Part shown: positions 1 to 8,286 of the stretch, piece after piece
Layout: each line of letters opens with the position of its first letter
Numbering within the stretch: the stretch's first letter is position 1
Assembly (NCBI RefSeq): GCF_001425175.1
Contig: NZ_LMDV01000009.1
Location: 496,355-560,354 of the forward strand
DNA length: 64,000 nt
Direction: 5' to 3'
Source: Nocardioides sp. Root1257
GTDB taxonomy: Bacteria > Actinomycetota > Actinomycetes > Propionibacteriales > Nocardioidaceae
Position numbers and translations under genes: made by a program
The notes under the pieces: generated by a model
The model's input: the letters and a program-made list of their open reading frames with translations, nothing else
What the model was told of the DNA's origin: nothing
Databases searched by the model: none

Positions 1-1321
1 GCGGCCGGCCCTCGAGGTCCTTGAGCTGGTCGTCGGTCGTGTAGCCGGCGAGCCCGGTGACCGGGTCGGTGTAGTAGTACTCGAGCGACGAGGAGTGCGG
101 CCACACGTTGTCGTAGGGCAGGTCGGTGTAGGCGCAGCCGGCGACGGACAGCTGCGACGAGCCGTTGCCGCCGCAGCCCGCGAAGACGGCCATGAAGAAG
201 TCGACCACGCCGTCCTTGTCGGTGTCGTAGTCCGAGTAGTCGATCTCCGGGTCGGCGATCGCCGCGGCGTCGTACACCATCTTGCCGGCGGAGCCGCAGC
301 CCGAGTCGATGTTCTGGAGCGCGCCGACGCCGGCGAGCGAGCCGATGATCGCCGAGCCGTTGGCGTCCGCGCCGTAGTAGGCGGTGTTGCCGGGCAGGTT
401 GTAGACGCCGTCGGTGATCCGCTCGGTGTAGCCGGCGCCGCCCACGGTCCCCGGGGCGGGGACGTCGCCGAGGTCGGTCTGCGTGATCGTCAGGCCGCCG
501 GTGCAGGTCTGGCCGGGCTCGACCTGGCTGAAGTCGAAGCCGGGCGTGTAGGTGAAGTCCTTGCTGGCGATCCCGGCCGACGGCACGGTGCCCTCCGGGA
601 AGAGCTGGCCGAGCGACATCTCCTGGTAGAGGTTGTACGTCGAGCCGGTGTTGTCCGGGTCGTTGATGACCGACTCGAGCGAGTCGCCGTCGTGGCCGGC
701 CTGGTAGGCCCGGTCGCGGTACTCGACCGGGACGACCGGGAAGGGTCGGTCGCCGTACCGCGCGGTGTCGTAGGTGTCGGACGGCGGGATGACCTTGGGG
801 CCGTGGCTGGTCGCCGACTCGGACGTCGCACCGACGGTGACGTCGGCGACGGTCGAGATGTCGCGCCAGACGACCTCGGGGTTCTGGGCGGTCGTGTCGG
901 CGACGTTCTCGAGGACGAGGGTCCGGGTCCCGCCGGCGGGGACGGCCGGCACCGTCCAGGTGACCTCGTGGTCGGCGACGGTCCGGCTGGTCCCGGCCGG
1001 CGCGCTCGCGGCGGTGAAGCTCGTGCCGGTGGGCGCGGTCACGTCGACGGAGACGGCCGCCACCGGCGCCGCGGTGGGGTTGCTCAGGATGATCCGCGAC
1101 GGGTAGGTGTCGCCGGGCTTCACCCAGCCCACCGATGACACGAAGCTGTTCTCGACCTCCAGGCCGCCGACGGTGACCCGGCTGATCGCGGGGGCCGCGG
1201 CCGACGGGGCGGCGCCGGCCGCGGCGGCGGTGGCCGGGCTGCCCGGCAGGACGGCGAGGGAGGTGGCGACCAGGCCGGCGACCAGGGCGGTGGCCAGGGC
1301 TGAGGGGGCGTGCTTGCTCAT
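1..1321 (-). CDS. Secreted M6-type (immune inhibitor A-like) metalloprotease, 5' part only
   Basis: The gene runs off the left edge; about 440 N-terminal residues are present. The ATG at 1319-1321 opens an Ala/Leu-rich Sec signal peptide (core ALATALVAGLVATSLAVL, then a PATA-A cleavage region), so the product is secreted. A beta-rich region follows (residues about 50-160), then a segment typical of M6 peptidase-like proteins: NLYQEMSLGQ, RITDGVYNLPGN, and DTDKDGVVDFFMAVFAG, which resembles a calcium-binding loop. The zinc motif HExxH is not in the visible part and should lie beyond the edge. Family assignment rests on overall resemblance from memory. It likely degrades extracellular protein. 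It stands alone, head to the 3' end of ino1, behind a 269-base intergenic region. Confidence 0.75.
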   Translation of the reverse strand, partial: MSKHAPSALATALVAGLVATSLAVLPGSPATAAAAGAAPSAAAPAISRVTVGGLEVENSFVSSVGWVKPGDTYPSRIILSNPTAAPVAAVSVDVTAPTGTSFTAASAPAGTSRTVADHEVTWTVPAVPAGGTRTLVLENVADTTAQNPEVVWRDISTVADVTVGATSESATSHGPKVIPPSDTYDTARYGDRPFPVVPVEYRDRAYQAGHDGDSLESVINDPDNTGSTYNLYQEMSLGQLFPEGTVPSAGIASKDFTYTPGFDFSQVEPGQTCTGGLTITQTDLGDVPAPGTVGGAGYTERITDGVYNLPGNTAYYGADANGSAIIGSLAGVGALQNIDSGCGSAGKMVYDAAAIADPEIDYSDYDTDKDGVVDFFMAVFAGCGGNGSSQLSVAGCAYTDLPYDNVWPHSSSLEYYYTDPVTGLAGYTTDDQLKDLEGRP

Positions 1322-1533
1322 GGGCGGGTACGCAATCTCGGGAGGGTCGCGGGTGGCGACGCGGTGCCACCCCAACGACGGCCCGGTGCGGGTGGTTACG
1401 ACGACGTACCCGCAGGTCAGAACGGACATTGCGGGTCCGATGACTGGTCTGGACCGGACTGGACCGTCCTCGTCGTACCTGACGCACGGGTCGTGGTCCC
1501 GCCCGGGTCACGACACCTCCGCCGGGTACGACA

Positions 1534-1564
1534 GGACCCGGCCAGGCAGTGCCTGACCGGGTCC
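1534..1564. terminator. Strong inverted repeat after ino1
   Basis: GGACCCGG (1534-1541) pairs perfectly with CCGGGTCC (1557-1564), and the inner bases CAGGCA/TGCCTG continue the stem. It sits 27 bases beyond the ino1 stop, on the side of the oppositely reading M6 peptidase promoter region. There is no T-run, as is common for actinobacterial hairpin terminators. The rest of 1322-1590 shows nothing else I can assign. Confidence 0.6.
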
Positions 1565-1590
1565 GGGTCGTGGTGCTCAGCGGAGCGAGG

Positions 1591-2676
1591 TCACTCCTCG
1601 CCGGCGATGAAGGCCTCCACGCGGCGGCGGCCCTCGTCGTCGGGGAGCTGCACCGGCGGGGACTTCATCAGGTACGACGAGGCCGAGATGATCGGGCCGC
1701 CGATGCCGCGGTCCTTGGCGATCTTCGCGGCGCGCAGGGCGTCGATGATGATGCCGGCGGAGTTCGGGGAGTCCCAGACCTCGAGCTTGTACTCGAGGTT
1801 GAGCGGGACCTCACCGAAGGCGCTGCCCTCGAGGCGGACGTAGGCCCACTTGCGGTCGTCGAGCCACTCGACGTGGTCCGACGGGCCGATGTGGACGTTG
1901 CGGTCGTGGACCTTGCCCGCGAGCTCGCCCTGCAGGTTGGACGTGACGGCCTGGGTCTTGGAGACCTTCTTGGACTCCAGGCGCTCGCGCTCGAGCATGT
2001 TCTTGAAGTCCATGTTGCCGCCGACGTTGAGCTGGTAGGTGCGGTCCAGCCGGACGCCGCGGTCCTCGAACAGCTTCGCCATCACGCGGTGGGTGATGGT
2101 CGCGCCGACCTGCGACTTGATGTCGTCACCGATGATCGGGACGCCGGCGGCCTCGAACTTGGCGGCCCACTCCGGGTCGGAGGCGATGAAGACGGGCAGG
2201 GCGTTGACGAAGCCGACGCCGGCGTCGATCGCGCACTGGGCGTAGAACTTGTCGGCCTCCTCGGAGCCCACCGGGAGGTAGGACACCATCACGTCGACCT
2301 GGCGGTCCTTGAGGACCTGCACGACGTCGACCGGCTCGGCGGCGGACTCGTCGATGGTCTGGCGGTAGTACTTGCCCAGGCCGTCGAGCGTGTGACCGCG
2401 CTGCACCTCGACGCCCGAGGTGGGGACGTCGGCGATCTTGATCGTGTTGTTCTGCGACGCGTTGATCGCCTCGGACAGGTCCTTGCCGACCTTCTTGTCG
2501 TCGACGTCGAACGCCGCGACGAACTCCACGTCGGAGACGTGGTAGTCACCGAACGCGACGTGCATGAGACCCGGGACGGTGCCCGTCGGGTCGGCGTCCT
2601 TGTAGAACTCGACGCCCTGCACCAGGGAGCTGGCGCAGTTGCCCACTCCCACGATTGCTACTCGAACCGAACCCAT
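1591..2676 (-). CDS. ino1: Inositol-3-phosphate synthase
   Basis: A 361-residue enzyme converting glucose-6-phosphate to 1L-myo-inositol-3-phosphate with NAD. This is the entry point for phosphatidylinositol, PIM-type mannolipids and mycothiol in actinobacteria. The N-terminus VRVAIVGVGNCASSLVQG is the Rossmann NAD loop of the short prokaryotic class, and GDDIKSQVGATITHR and LNVGGNMDFKNM are characteristic core motifs. The ATG at 2676 is preceded by a purine-rich GGAAGGAAA ribosome binding site. padR lies only 14 bases upstream on the same strand, so the pair is probably co-transcribed. Inositol made here would feed the mannosyltransferases near 53-57 kb (inference). Confidence 0.96.
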   Translation of the reverse strand: MGSVRVAIVGVGNCASSLVQGVEFYKDADPTGTVPGLMHVAFGDYHVSDVEFVAAFDVDDKKVGKDLSEAINASQNNTIKIADVPTSGVEVQRGHTLDGLGKYYRQTIDESAAEPVDVVQVLKDRQVDVMVSYLPVGSEEADKFYAQCAIDAGVGFVNALPVFIASDPEWAAKFEAAGVPIIGDDIKSQVGATITHRVMAKLFEDRGVRLDRTYQLNVGGNMDFKNMLERERLESKKVSKTQAVTSNLQGELAGKVHDRNVHIGPSDHVEWLDDRKWAYVRLEGSAFGEVPLNLEYKLEVWDSPNSAGIIIDALRAAKIAKDRGIGGPIISASSYLMKSPPVQLPDDEGRRRVEAFIAGEE

Positions 2677-2690
2677 CGGGGTTTCCTTCC

Positions 2691-3332
2691 TTACTTCGCC
2701 TGCTCAGCCGCGGGGGTCGCGGGTGGCTTGGTGGACGGCGCGCCGTGAATGGCGGGGGCCGTCTCGTTGGACGTCTGCTGGGGTACGCCGTTGCGCTCCG
2801 CGTTGATCAGGCCCGAGAGCCACTCGACCTCGCGCTCGACCGACTCGACCCCGTGCCGCTGGAGCTCGGCCGCGTAGCGGTCGACCTCCTTCTGGGTCAG
2901 CGACAGCTGGCTCTGGACCCGCTCGAGGCGCTCCTGGAGCCGGGTACGCCGGCCCTCGAGCACCCGCAGGCGGATCTCCATGTCGGTCGACGAGAAGAAC
3001 GCGAACCGGATGTCGAAGTTGTCGTCCTCCCACGCCGTGGGGCCGACCTCCGACATCAGGCGCTCGAACTCGCGCGTGCCGGCCTCGGTGACCTGGTAGG
3101 TGATCCGGGGCCGCTTCGACACCGGGGTGCCCGGCGTCTTGGTCGACAGCGTCTCCTCGATGAGGGACGCGCGGAGCATCTTCTTCAGGGTCGGGTAGAG
3201 CGACCCGTACGAGAGCACCCGACCCCACCCGAGCATCAGGTTGAGGCGCTTGCGGAGCTCGTAGCCGTGCATGGGAGCCTCGTGCAGCAGTCCGAGGACT
3301 GCCAGCTCGATGGTCTCTGCGCGACGTGCCAT
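2691..3332 (-). CDS. PadR family transcriptional regulator
   Basis: 213 residues from the ATG at 3332. A longer frame to 3419 exists but lacks the family start. The N-terminal winged helix (ETIELAVLGLLHEAPMHGYE, then LRKRLNLMLGWGRVLSYGSL) is typical PadR. Residues about 105-190 form a charged C-terminal coiled-coil dimerisation region. It is the first gene of a padR-ino1 operon, so it probably controls inositol synthesis and possibly the divergent ponA. A perfect palindrome lies just upstream (3339-3351). From memory, the same padR-ino1 pairing occurs in mycobacteria and streptomycetes. Confidence 0.9.
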   Translation of the reverse strand: MARRAETIELAVLGLLHEAPMHGYELRKRLNLMLGWGRVLSYGSLYPTLKKMLRASLIEETLSTKTPGTPVSKRPRITYQVTEAGTREFERLMSEVGPTAWEDDNFDIRFAFFSSTDMEIRLRVLEGRRTRLQERLERVQSQLSLTQKEVDRYAAELQRHGVESVEREVEWLSGLINAERNGVPQQTSNETAPAIHGAPSTKPPATPAAEQAK

Positions 3333-3338
3333 GAGACC

Positions 3339-3351
3339 TATCGTAGCGATA
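3339..3351. promoter_or_regulatory. Candidate PadR operator (TATCG-TAG-CGATA)
   Basis: A perfect 5-3-5 inverted repeat, 6 bases upstream of the padR start codon and inside the padR/ponA divergent region (3333-3505). An overlapping GCGATATATC word extends the AT-rich core, which stands out in this GC-rich DNA. PadR proteins commonly autoregulate from such sites. Assignment to PadR is by position only. Confidence 0.45.
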
Positions 3352-3505
3352 TATCCGCGCGTTGCGAACTGGGGACCTGTCACGACGTACGAAGACGCCC
3401 GTCCGCGGACGTGTCGCACGGCACGGGAGCGTCGTCTTGGGCCCCTCTGGGCGGCCCCCGTACCCTGACCAGGATCGTGACACCTGACCAGCGGAGCCTT
3501 TCGAC

Positions 3506-5815
3506 GTGAGTGGTAAGCGCAGGGCCGCCGGGCCAGCCGACAAGACGACGGCGAGCCGGCCGCCGAAGCGACCGCGCACGCGCAAGCAGAAGGTGTGGCG
3601 CGTCGCCCGCTGGGTGCTCGTCGCCGGCCTGGTCGGGCTGCTCCTGGTCACCGGCGGGTTCGTGTACCTCTACCGCTCGACCGACATCCCGGACCCGAAC
3701 AAGGACTTCGAGACCCAGACGTCGTTCGTCTACTACGCCAACGGCAAGGACGAGGTCGGCAGCTTCGCGACCCAGAACCGGGAGTCGATCTCCCTCAAGG
3801 AGATGCCCGACGACCTGCAGAACGCCGTCGTGGCCGCCGAGAACCGCACCTTCTGGAGCGACAGCGGCATCGACCCGCGCGGCATCCTGCGCGCGGCCTT
3901 CAGCAACGCGAAGGGCAACTCGACCCAGGGCGCGTCGACGATCACCCAGCAGTACGTGAAGATCCTCTACCTGACCCAGGAACGCTCCTACAAGCGCAAG
4001 ATCAAGGAAGCGGTCCTGTCGCTGAAGCTGCAGCGGACCAAGTCGAAGTCCGAGATCCTCCAGGGCTACCTCAACACGATCTACTTCGGGCGCGGTGCGT
4101 ACGGCGTCCAGGCGGCCGCGAAGGCCTACTTCGCCACGGACGCCAAGGACCTGACGCTGCGTGAGTCGGCCGTGTTGGCGAGCGTGCTCAACAACCCGAC
4201 GCGCTTCGACCCCGCCAACGGCAAGGACTCGCGCGCCGCCCTCAAGGAGCGCTACGACTACGTCCTGGACGGGATGGCCGACGCCGGCAACATCACCGCG
4301 GACGAGGCCGAGCAGGCCAAGCGCCGGCTGCCGAAGTTCCCGAAGATCCAGGCCGAGAGCAGGTACGGCGGCCAGAAGGGCCACATGCTCACGATGGTCC
4401 GCGACGAGCTGCACAAGCTCGGCTTCAAGGACGAGCAGATCGACGGCGGCGGCCTGCGCGTGACCACCACCTTCACCAAGCAGGCGATGGCGGCCGCGGA
4501 GGAGGGCGTGAAGGAGCAGCGTCCCGAGGGCAAGGAGTTCTCGGACAAGCACCTCCACATCGCGGTCGCGACCGTCGAGCCCGGCACCGGCGCCATCCGC
4601 GGCATCTACGGCGGCCAGGACTACGTCGACTCCCAGATCAACTGGGCGACCGCCGGCGGCCAGGTCGGCTCGACGTTCAAGCCGTTCGCCGTCGCCGCGG
4701 GCCTCAAGGCCGGCTTCTCCCTCAAGGACACCTTCGACGGCAACTCGCCCTTCTACTACAACGAGGAGGGCACCGGCGACCGGGTGCGCAACGAGGGCAC
4801 CGGTTCGGACGGCCTCGGCACCGACTACGGATCGTCGGTCAGCCTGCTGCGCGGCACCGAGGACTCGATCAACACCGTCTTCGCGGACCTGACCGTCTCC
4901 CTGCCCGACGGTCCCGAGAAGATCCTCAAGACCGCCAACGACCTCGGCATCCCTGCCTGGAACAAGAACAAGGGCGGCTACAACAACCTCGACAACAGCC
5001 CCGGCCTCGAGCCCGTCTCGGGCATCGCGCTGGGCTCCGCGACCATCGCGCCCGTCAACATGGCCAACGCCTACGCGAGCATCGCGAACCGCGGCCGGGC
5101 CGCCGAGGCGCACGTCGTCACCAAGGTGACCGACCAGGACGGCAAGAAGCTCTACTCCTTCAAGCAGCACACCGACCGCGCGATCGCCGAGGACGTCGCC
5201 GACGACACGTCGTACGCCATGCAGCAGGTCGTCAAGGTCGGCACTGGTACGGCGGCGCTCAACCTCGGCCGCGAGGCCGCCGGCAAGACCGGCACGGCGA
5301 CCAACGGCAACGACGACGTCTCCTCGGCCTGGTTCGTCGGCTACACCCCGCAGCTGTCGACCGCGGTCATGTACGTGCGCGGCAAGGGCAACGAGCAGCT
5401 CGACGGCTGGCTGCCCGAGTACTTCGGTGGCTCCTACCCGGCGCGCACCTGGACCGACGTCATGGGCCGGGCCCTCGAGGGCACCGAGCCGGAGGACTTC
5501 CCGCCGGCCGCGAACCTCGACGGCGACGCGCCGGACGACGGCCACGCGCCGTACACCCCGCCGCCGAAGCCGTCGAAGAAGCCGAAGCCGTCGGACACCC
5601 CGAAGAACACCCCGTCCGACACGCCCACCCCGTCCGACACCCCGACGCCCTCGGACACCCCGACGCCGTCGGACACCCCGACCTGCACCTTGATCGGCGG
5701 CTGTGAGACCCCGACCGACCCGGCTTCGCCGCCGGCGACCACGCCGGCCGGCACGGCGGCCCCGGGTGCGGGCACCCGTCAGCGGCACGGTCGGCGGCGG
5801 GTCCGGCTCGGCTGA
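3506..5815 (+). CDS. ponA: Bifunctional class A penicillin-binding protein (PonA-type)
   Basis: A 769-residue peptidoglycan synthase anchored by one N-terminal membrane segment (WVLVAGLVGLLLVTGGFVYL, residues about 35-55). The GT51 glycosyltransferase domain follows: AAENRTFWSDSGID, then QGASTITQQYVK. The transpeptidase domain carries the serine motif STFK, then a SIN triad and KTGTA. It polymerises lipid II and cross-links stem peptides outside the membrane. The last ~90 residues are Pro/Thr/Ser-rich and disordered, with four PSDTPT repeats. The start is GTG at 3506. The stop overlaps the next ATG by one base (TGATG), implying coupling. The neighbours padR-ino1, DUF2029, racemase-like and FemAB genes form an envelope cluster. 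Confidence 0.96.
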   Translation: MSGKRRAAGPADKTTASRPPKRPRTRKQKVWRVARWVLVAGLVGLLLVTGGFVYLYRSTDIPDPNKDFETQTSFVYYANGKDEVGSFATQNRESISLKEMPDDLQNAVVAAENRTFWSDSGIDPRGILRAAFSNAKGNSTQGASTITQQYVKILYLTQERSYKRKIKEAVLSLKLQRTKSKSEILQGYLNTIYFGRGAYGVQAAAKAYFATDAKDLTLRESAVLASVLNNPTRFDPANGKDSRAALKERYDYVLDGMADAGNITADEAEQAKRRLPKFPKIQAESRYGGQKGHMLTMVRDELHKLGFKDEQIDGGGLRVTTTFTKQAMAAAEEGVKEQRPEGKEFSDKHLHIAVATVEPGTGAIRGIYGGQDYVDSQINWATAGGQVGSTFKPFAVAAGLKAGFSLKDTFDGNSPFYYNEEGTGDRVRNEGTGSDGLGTDYGSSVSLLRGTEDSINTVFADLTVSLPDGPEKILKTANDLGIPAWNKNKGGYNNLDNSPGLEPVSGIALGSATIAPVNMANAYASIANRGRAAEAHVVTKVTDQDGKKLYSFKQHTDRAIAEDVADDTSYAMQQVVKVGTGTAALNLGREAAGKTGTATNGNDDVSSAWFVGYTPQLSTAVMYVRGKGNEQLDGWLPEYFGGSYPARTWTDVMGRALEGTEPEDFPPAANLDGDAPDDGHAPYTPPPKPSKKPKPSDTPKNTPSDTPTPSDTPTPSDTPTPSDTPTCTLIGGCETPTDPASPPATTPAGTAAPGAGTRQRHGRRRVRLG
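5612..5683 (+). repeat. Four 18-base repeats encoding PSDTPT
   Basis: Four head-to-tail 18-base units in the ponA tail, differing mostly at third codon positions. They encode an extracellular Pro/Ser/Thr linker of the kind that can be O-glycosylated or span cell wall. Copy number would be expected to vary between strains. Confidence 0.85.
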
Positions 5816-7257
5816 TGGCCGGGCCGGTGGGGGATCGCGCCTGGGTGGACCCCACCGTCGACGATCCTGTCGTCGGCACCCTGAGCGAGGTCGTCGGCGG
5901 GCCCGTCGGCTCCCGCGCCGGCCGGCACCCCTGGTGGACGCCGGTCCGCGTGCTGCTCGCCCTGACGGCGATCTGCATGGCGCTCGGGATGGTGCAGAAG
6001 GGCAACTGCTACGACGACACGTGGCAGGACGGCCAGGCCCGCTACAGCCACATGTGCTACTCGGACCTGCCCTACCTCTACACCGGCCGCGGCTTCGCCG
6101 AGCTCAACTGGCCCTATTCCGACGACCAGCAGGTACGCGCCCGCTTCCCGGTGATGGAGTACCCGGTCGGGATCGCGTACTGGGCCTACGGCACCTCCTG
6201 GGTGACGCACTGGCTCAACGGGTCCCCCGACCTCGAGCCGCGGTACGGCGCACCGACGGACCAGGTCTCCGGGTGGCCGAAGGTCCAGCGCGAGATGCGC
6301 ATCTTCGTCATCGTCAACGCTCTGGGCTTCGCCGTGCTCGCGCTGCTGTGCACCTGGCTGCTGGCCGGCGTCAACCCGCGCCGGCCGTGGGACGCAGCGG
6401 CGTTCGCCCTGTCACCGGCCCTGCTGCTGACGGGCCTCGTGAACTGGGACCTGATCGCGGTCGCGTGCGTCGCCGGCGCCCTGTGGGCCTGGGCCCGGGA
6501 CAGACCCGTGCTGACCGGCGTCCTGATCGGCCTCGGCACGGCGACCAAGCTGTACCCGCTGTTCCTGCTCGGTGGCGTCCTGGTCCTCTGCCTGCGCCAG
6601 CGTCGCTACCGCACCTTCGGGCTCACGGCCCTGGGCGCCGCAACCGCGTGGTTCGTGGCCAACCTGCCCGCGCTGCTGACCGGGCCCTCGGAGTGGAAGG
6701 TCTTCTGGTCGTTCAACTCCGAGCGGGGCGCCGACCTCGGCTCGATCTGGCTCGTGGTGCAGCAGGCCCTCGACACGACACCCGACCCGTTCACCTTCGA
6801 GCCGCACACGATCAACATGGTGTCCTGGGTCTTCTTCGGGCTCTGGTGCCTCGGTGTGGCCGCGCTCGGCCTGACGTCGCCCGCGAACCCGCGACTCGCG
6901 CAGCTCGGCTTCCTCGTGGTCGCGGGCTTCCTGATCGTCAACAAGGTCTACTCGCCGCAGTACGTGCTCTGGCTGCTGCCGCTCGCCGTCCTGGCGCGGC
7001 CGCGGTGGCGCGACCTGCTGATCTGGCAGGCCGGCGAGGTCCTCTACTTCGCCGCCGTGTGGTGGTACCTCGGCGGCTACCTCGCCCCCGCCGCCGGCGG
7101 TGACGCCGGCTTCTACTGGGCGGCGACGCTGCTCCGGATCGCCGCCGAGCTCTACCTCGTGGTGATGGTGGTGCGCGACGTCTGGGACCCGCGGCGCGAC
7201 CCGGTACGGCAGAGCAGTCAGGTGGTCACGATGCGGTCGAACGAGGTGGCGGTGTAG
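5815..7257 (+). CDS. Integral membrane glycosyltransferase (GT87/DUF2029-like)
   Basis: 480 residues. A short cytoplasmic N-terminus is followed by about ten hydrophobic segments, with the pattern of polyprenyl-phosphate-sugar-dependent glycosyltransferases (GT-C fold). YWAYGTSWVTHWLNG and FALSPALLLTGLVNWDL lie in the first half. LGTATKLYPLFLLGGVL and NKVYSPQYVLWLLPLAVLAR are typical of the DUF2029/GT87 group that includes mycobacterial mannosyltransferases. The substrate cannot be read from sequence. The ATG overlaps the ponA stop by one base, so expression is coupled to ponA. From memory, mycobacterial ponA1 is also followed by such a gene. The 3' end overlaps the opposing racemase-like gene by 40 bases. 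Confidence 0.85.
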   Translation: MAGPVGDRAWVDPTVDDPVVGTLSEVVGGPVGSRAGRHPWWTPVRVLLALTAICMALGMVQKGNCYDDTWQDGQARYSHMCYSDLPYLYTGRGFAELNWPYSDDQQVRARFPVMEYPVGIAYWAYGTSWVTHWLNGSPDLEPRYGAPTDQVSGWPKVQREMRIFVIVNALGFAVLALLCTWLLAGVNPRRPWDAAAFALSPALLLTGLVNWDLIAVACVAGALWAWARDRPVLTGVLIGLGTATKLYPLFLLGGVLVLCLRQRRYRTFGLTALGAATAWFVANLPALLTGPSEWKVFWSFNSERGADLGSIWLVVQQALDTTPDPFTFEPHTINMVSWVFFGLWCLGVAALGLTSPANPRLAQLGFLVVAGFLIVNKVYSPQYVLWLLPLAVLARPRWRDLLIWQAGEVLYFAAVWWYLGGYLAPAAGGDAGFYWAATLLRIAAELYLVVMVVRDVWDPRRDPVRQSSQVVTMRSNEVAV

Positions 7258-8285
7258 CGGACCCGCACGTCGATCGCGTCGCCGACGGCCGGGATCCGGG
7301 CGCCGTGGGGCACGAACAGCATCGACGCCTGCATGTGGGGCGGCTCGGCGAAGAGCCGCTGCTTGCCGTCGATCGAGAACGGCGAGCGCACGAAGCCGGC
7401 CGCGTCCATGCCGCCGCGGGCCAGGGTCGCGGCCCGGCCGCGCAGGCTGGCGTCGCCGAGCGGCGCCTCGAGGCCGATGCCGTGGGCGGTGCCGCCGCTG
7501 ACGACCAGGACGTGGCCGGCCTTCGGCGCGGTGCGGTGGCGGTAGCCGAAGCCGTCGCCGCGCTCGACCTCGTGCACGTCGAGCACCGTGGCCGTGACGT
7601 GCAGCGCGGAGCGGTCGCCGAGCCAGAGGTCGGTGCCGATCCGGGGCCGGAAGGTGAAGTCGGGGTACGCCGTGCGCAGCGCGGTCAGCTCGGCGCTGCT
7701 CAGGTGGCTGACCCACACGGTGTCGAGGGGGAGCTCGGTCGCGACGACCTCGGTCATCAGGCGGTGCACCTCGGAGAGGTGCGCACCGTTGGCGAGCGGC
7801 AGGTGCAGCGCGACCCCGGCGACCTGCGCCTTCGGGTGGTCCCGCACGATCTCGGCGGTCGACCAGAGCTCGCGAGCGGTCATGCCGTGGCGCAGCATGC
7901 TGGTGGCGCGCTCGAGGACCACCCGGGCGTCGGGCTGGCGACCGAGCAGGTCGGCGAGGTCCTCGGTGCGGCTGACGGTGTGGATCACGCGGCGGGCCAG
8001 CGCCGGGTCGGAGGCGGCGGTCAGGTCGGCGGCCGCGCCGAACGGACGCCACGGGGTGAGCACGAGCAGGCTGCCGTCGTACCGGCTCGCGACCTCGGGG
8101 AGCTCCTCGTAGGTGCCGACGGCGATGGTGTCGACCCCCAGCCACTGGGCCTTGCGCGCCAGGCGGCCGAGCGTGAAGCCGTAGCCGTTGCCCTTCGCGA
8201 CCGGCACCAGCCCGGGCTCGGTGTCCGCGACCGCGCACAGGTGGGCGCGCCAGCGGTCGCCGTCGATGGTCAGGGTGAGACTCAC
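7218..8285 (-). CDS. Alanine racemase-like PLP enzyme
   Basis: 355 residues from a GTG start. LVPVAKGNGYGFTLGRLA fits the PLP-binding lysine segment of fold-type III racemases (canonical VKADAYGHG), with K in VAKGNGYG the expected Schiff-base lysine. The barrel is followed by a beta-rich C-terminal domain. The divergent motif suggests it may not be the housekeeping alanine racemase. Another amino acid, or a role tied to cell-wall precursors, is possible. It lies one base after the FemAB-like gene on the same strand, so the two form an operon, and both relate to peptidoglycan stem or bridge peptides. A similar pairing occurs in streptomycetes (from memory). Confidence 0.8.
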   Translation of the reverse strand: MSLTLTIDGDRWRAHLCAVADTEPGLVPVAKGNGYGFTLGRLARKAQWLGVDTIAVGTYEELPEVASRYDGSLLVLTPWRPFGAAADLTAASDPALARRVIHTVSRTEDLADLLGRQPDARVVLERATSMLRHGMTARELWSTAEIVRDHPKAQVAGVALHLPLANGAHLSEVHRLMTEVVATELPLDTVWVSHLSSAELTALRTAYPDFTFRPRIGTDLWLGDRSALHVTATVLDVHEVERGDGFGYRHRTAPKAGHVLVVSGGTAHGIGLEAPLGDASLRGRAATLARGGMDAAGFVRSPFSIDGKQRLFAEPPHMQASMLFVPHGARIPAVGDAIDVRVRYTATSFDRIVTT

Positions 8286-8286
8286 G

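Noticed and set aside
3380..5788. Very long open frame antisense to ponA (and similar long antisense frames opposite dnaB, mmsA, the acyl-CoA ligase and others)
   Set aside because: The proteins are Arg/Val/Gly/Asp-rich mirror images expected from GC-biased third positions; the opposite strand encodes recognisable conserved enzymes.
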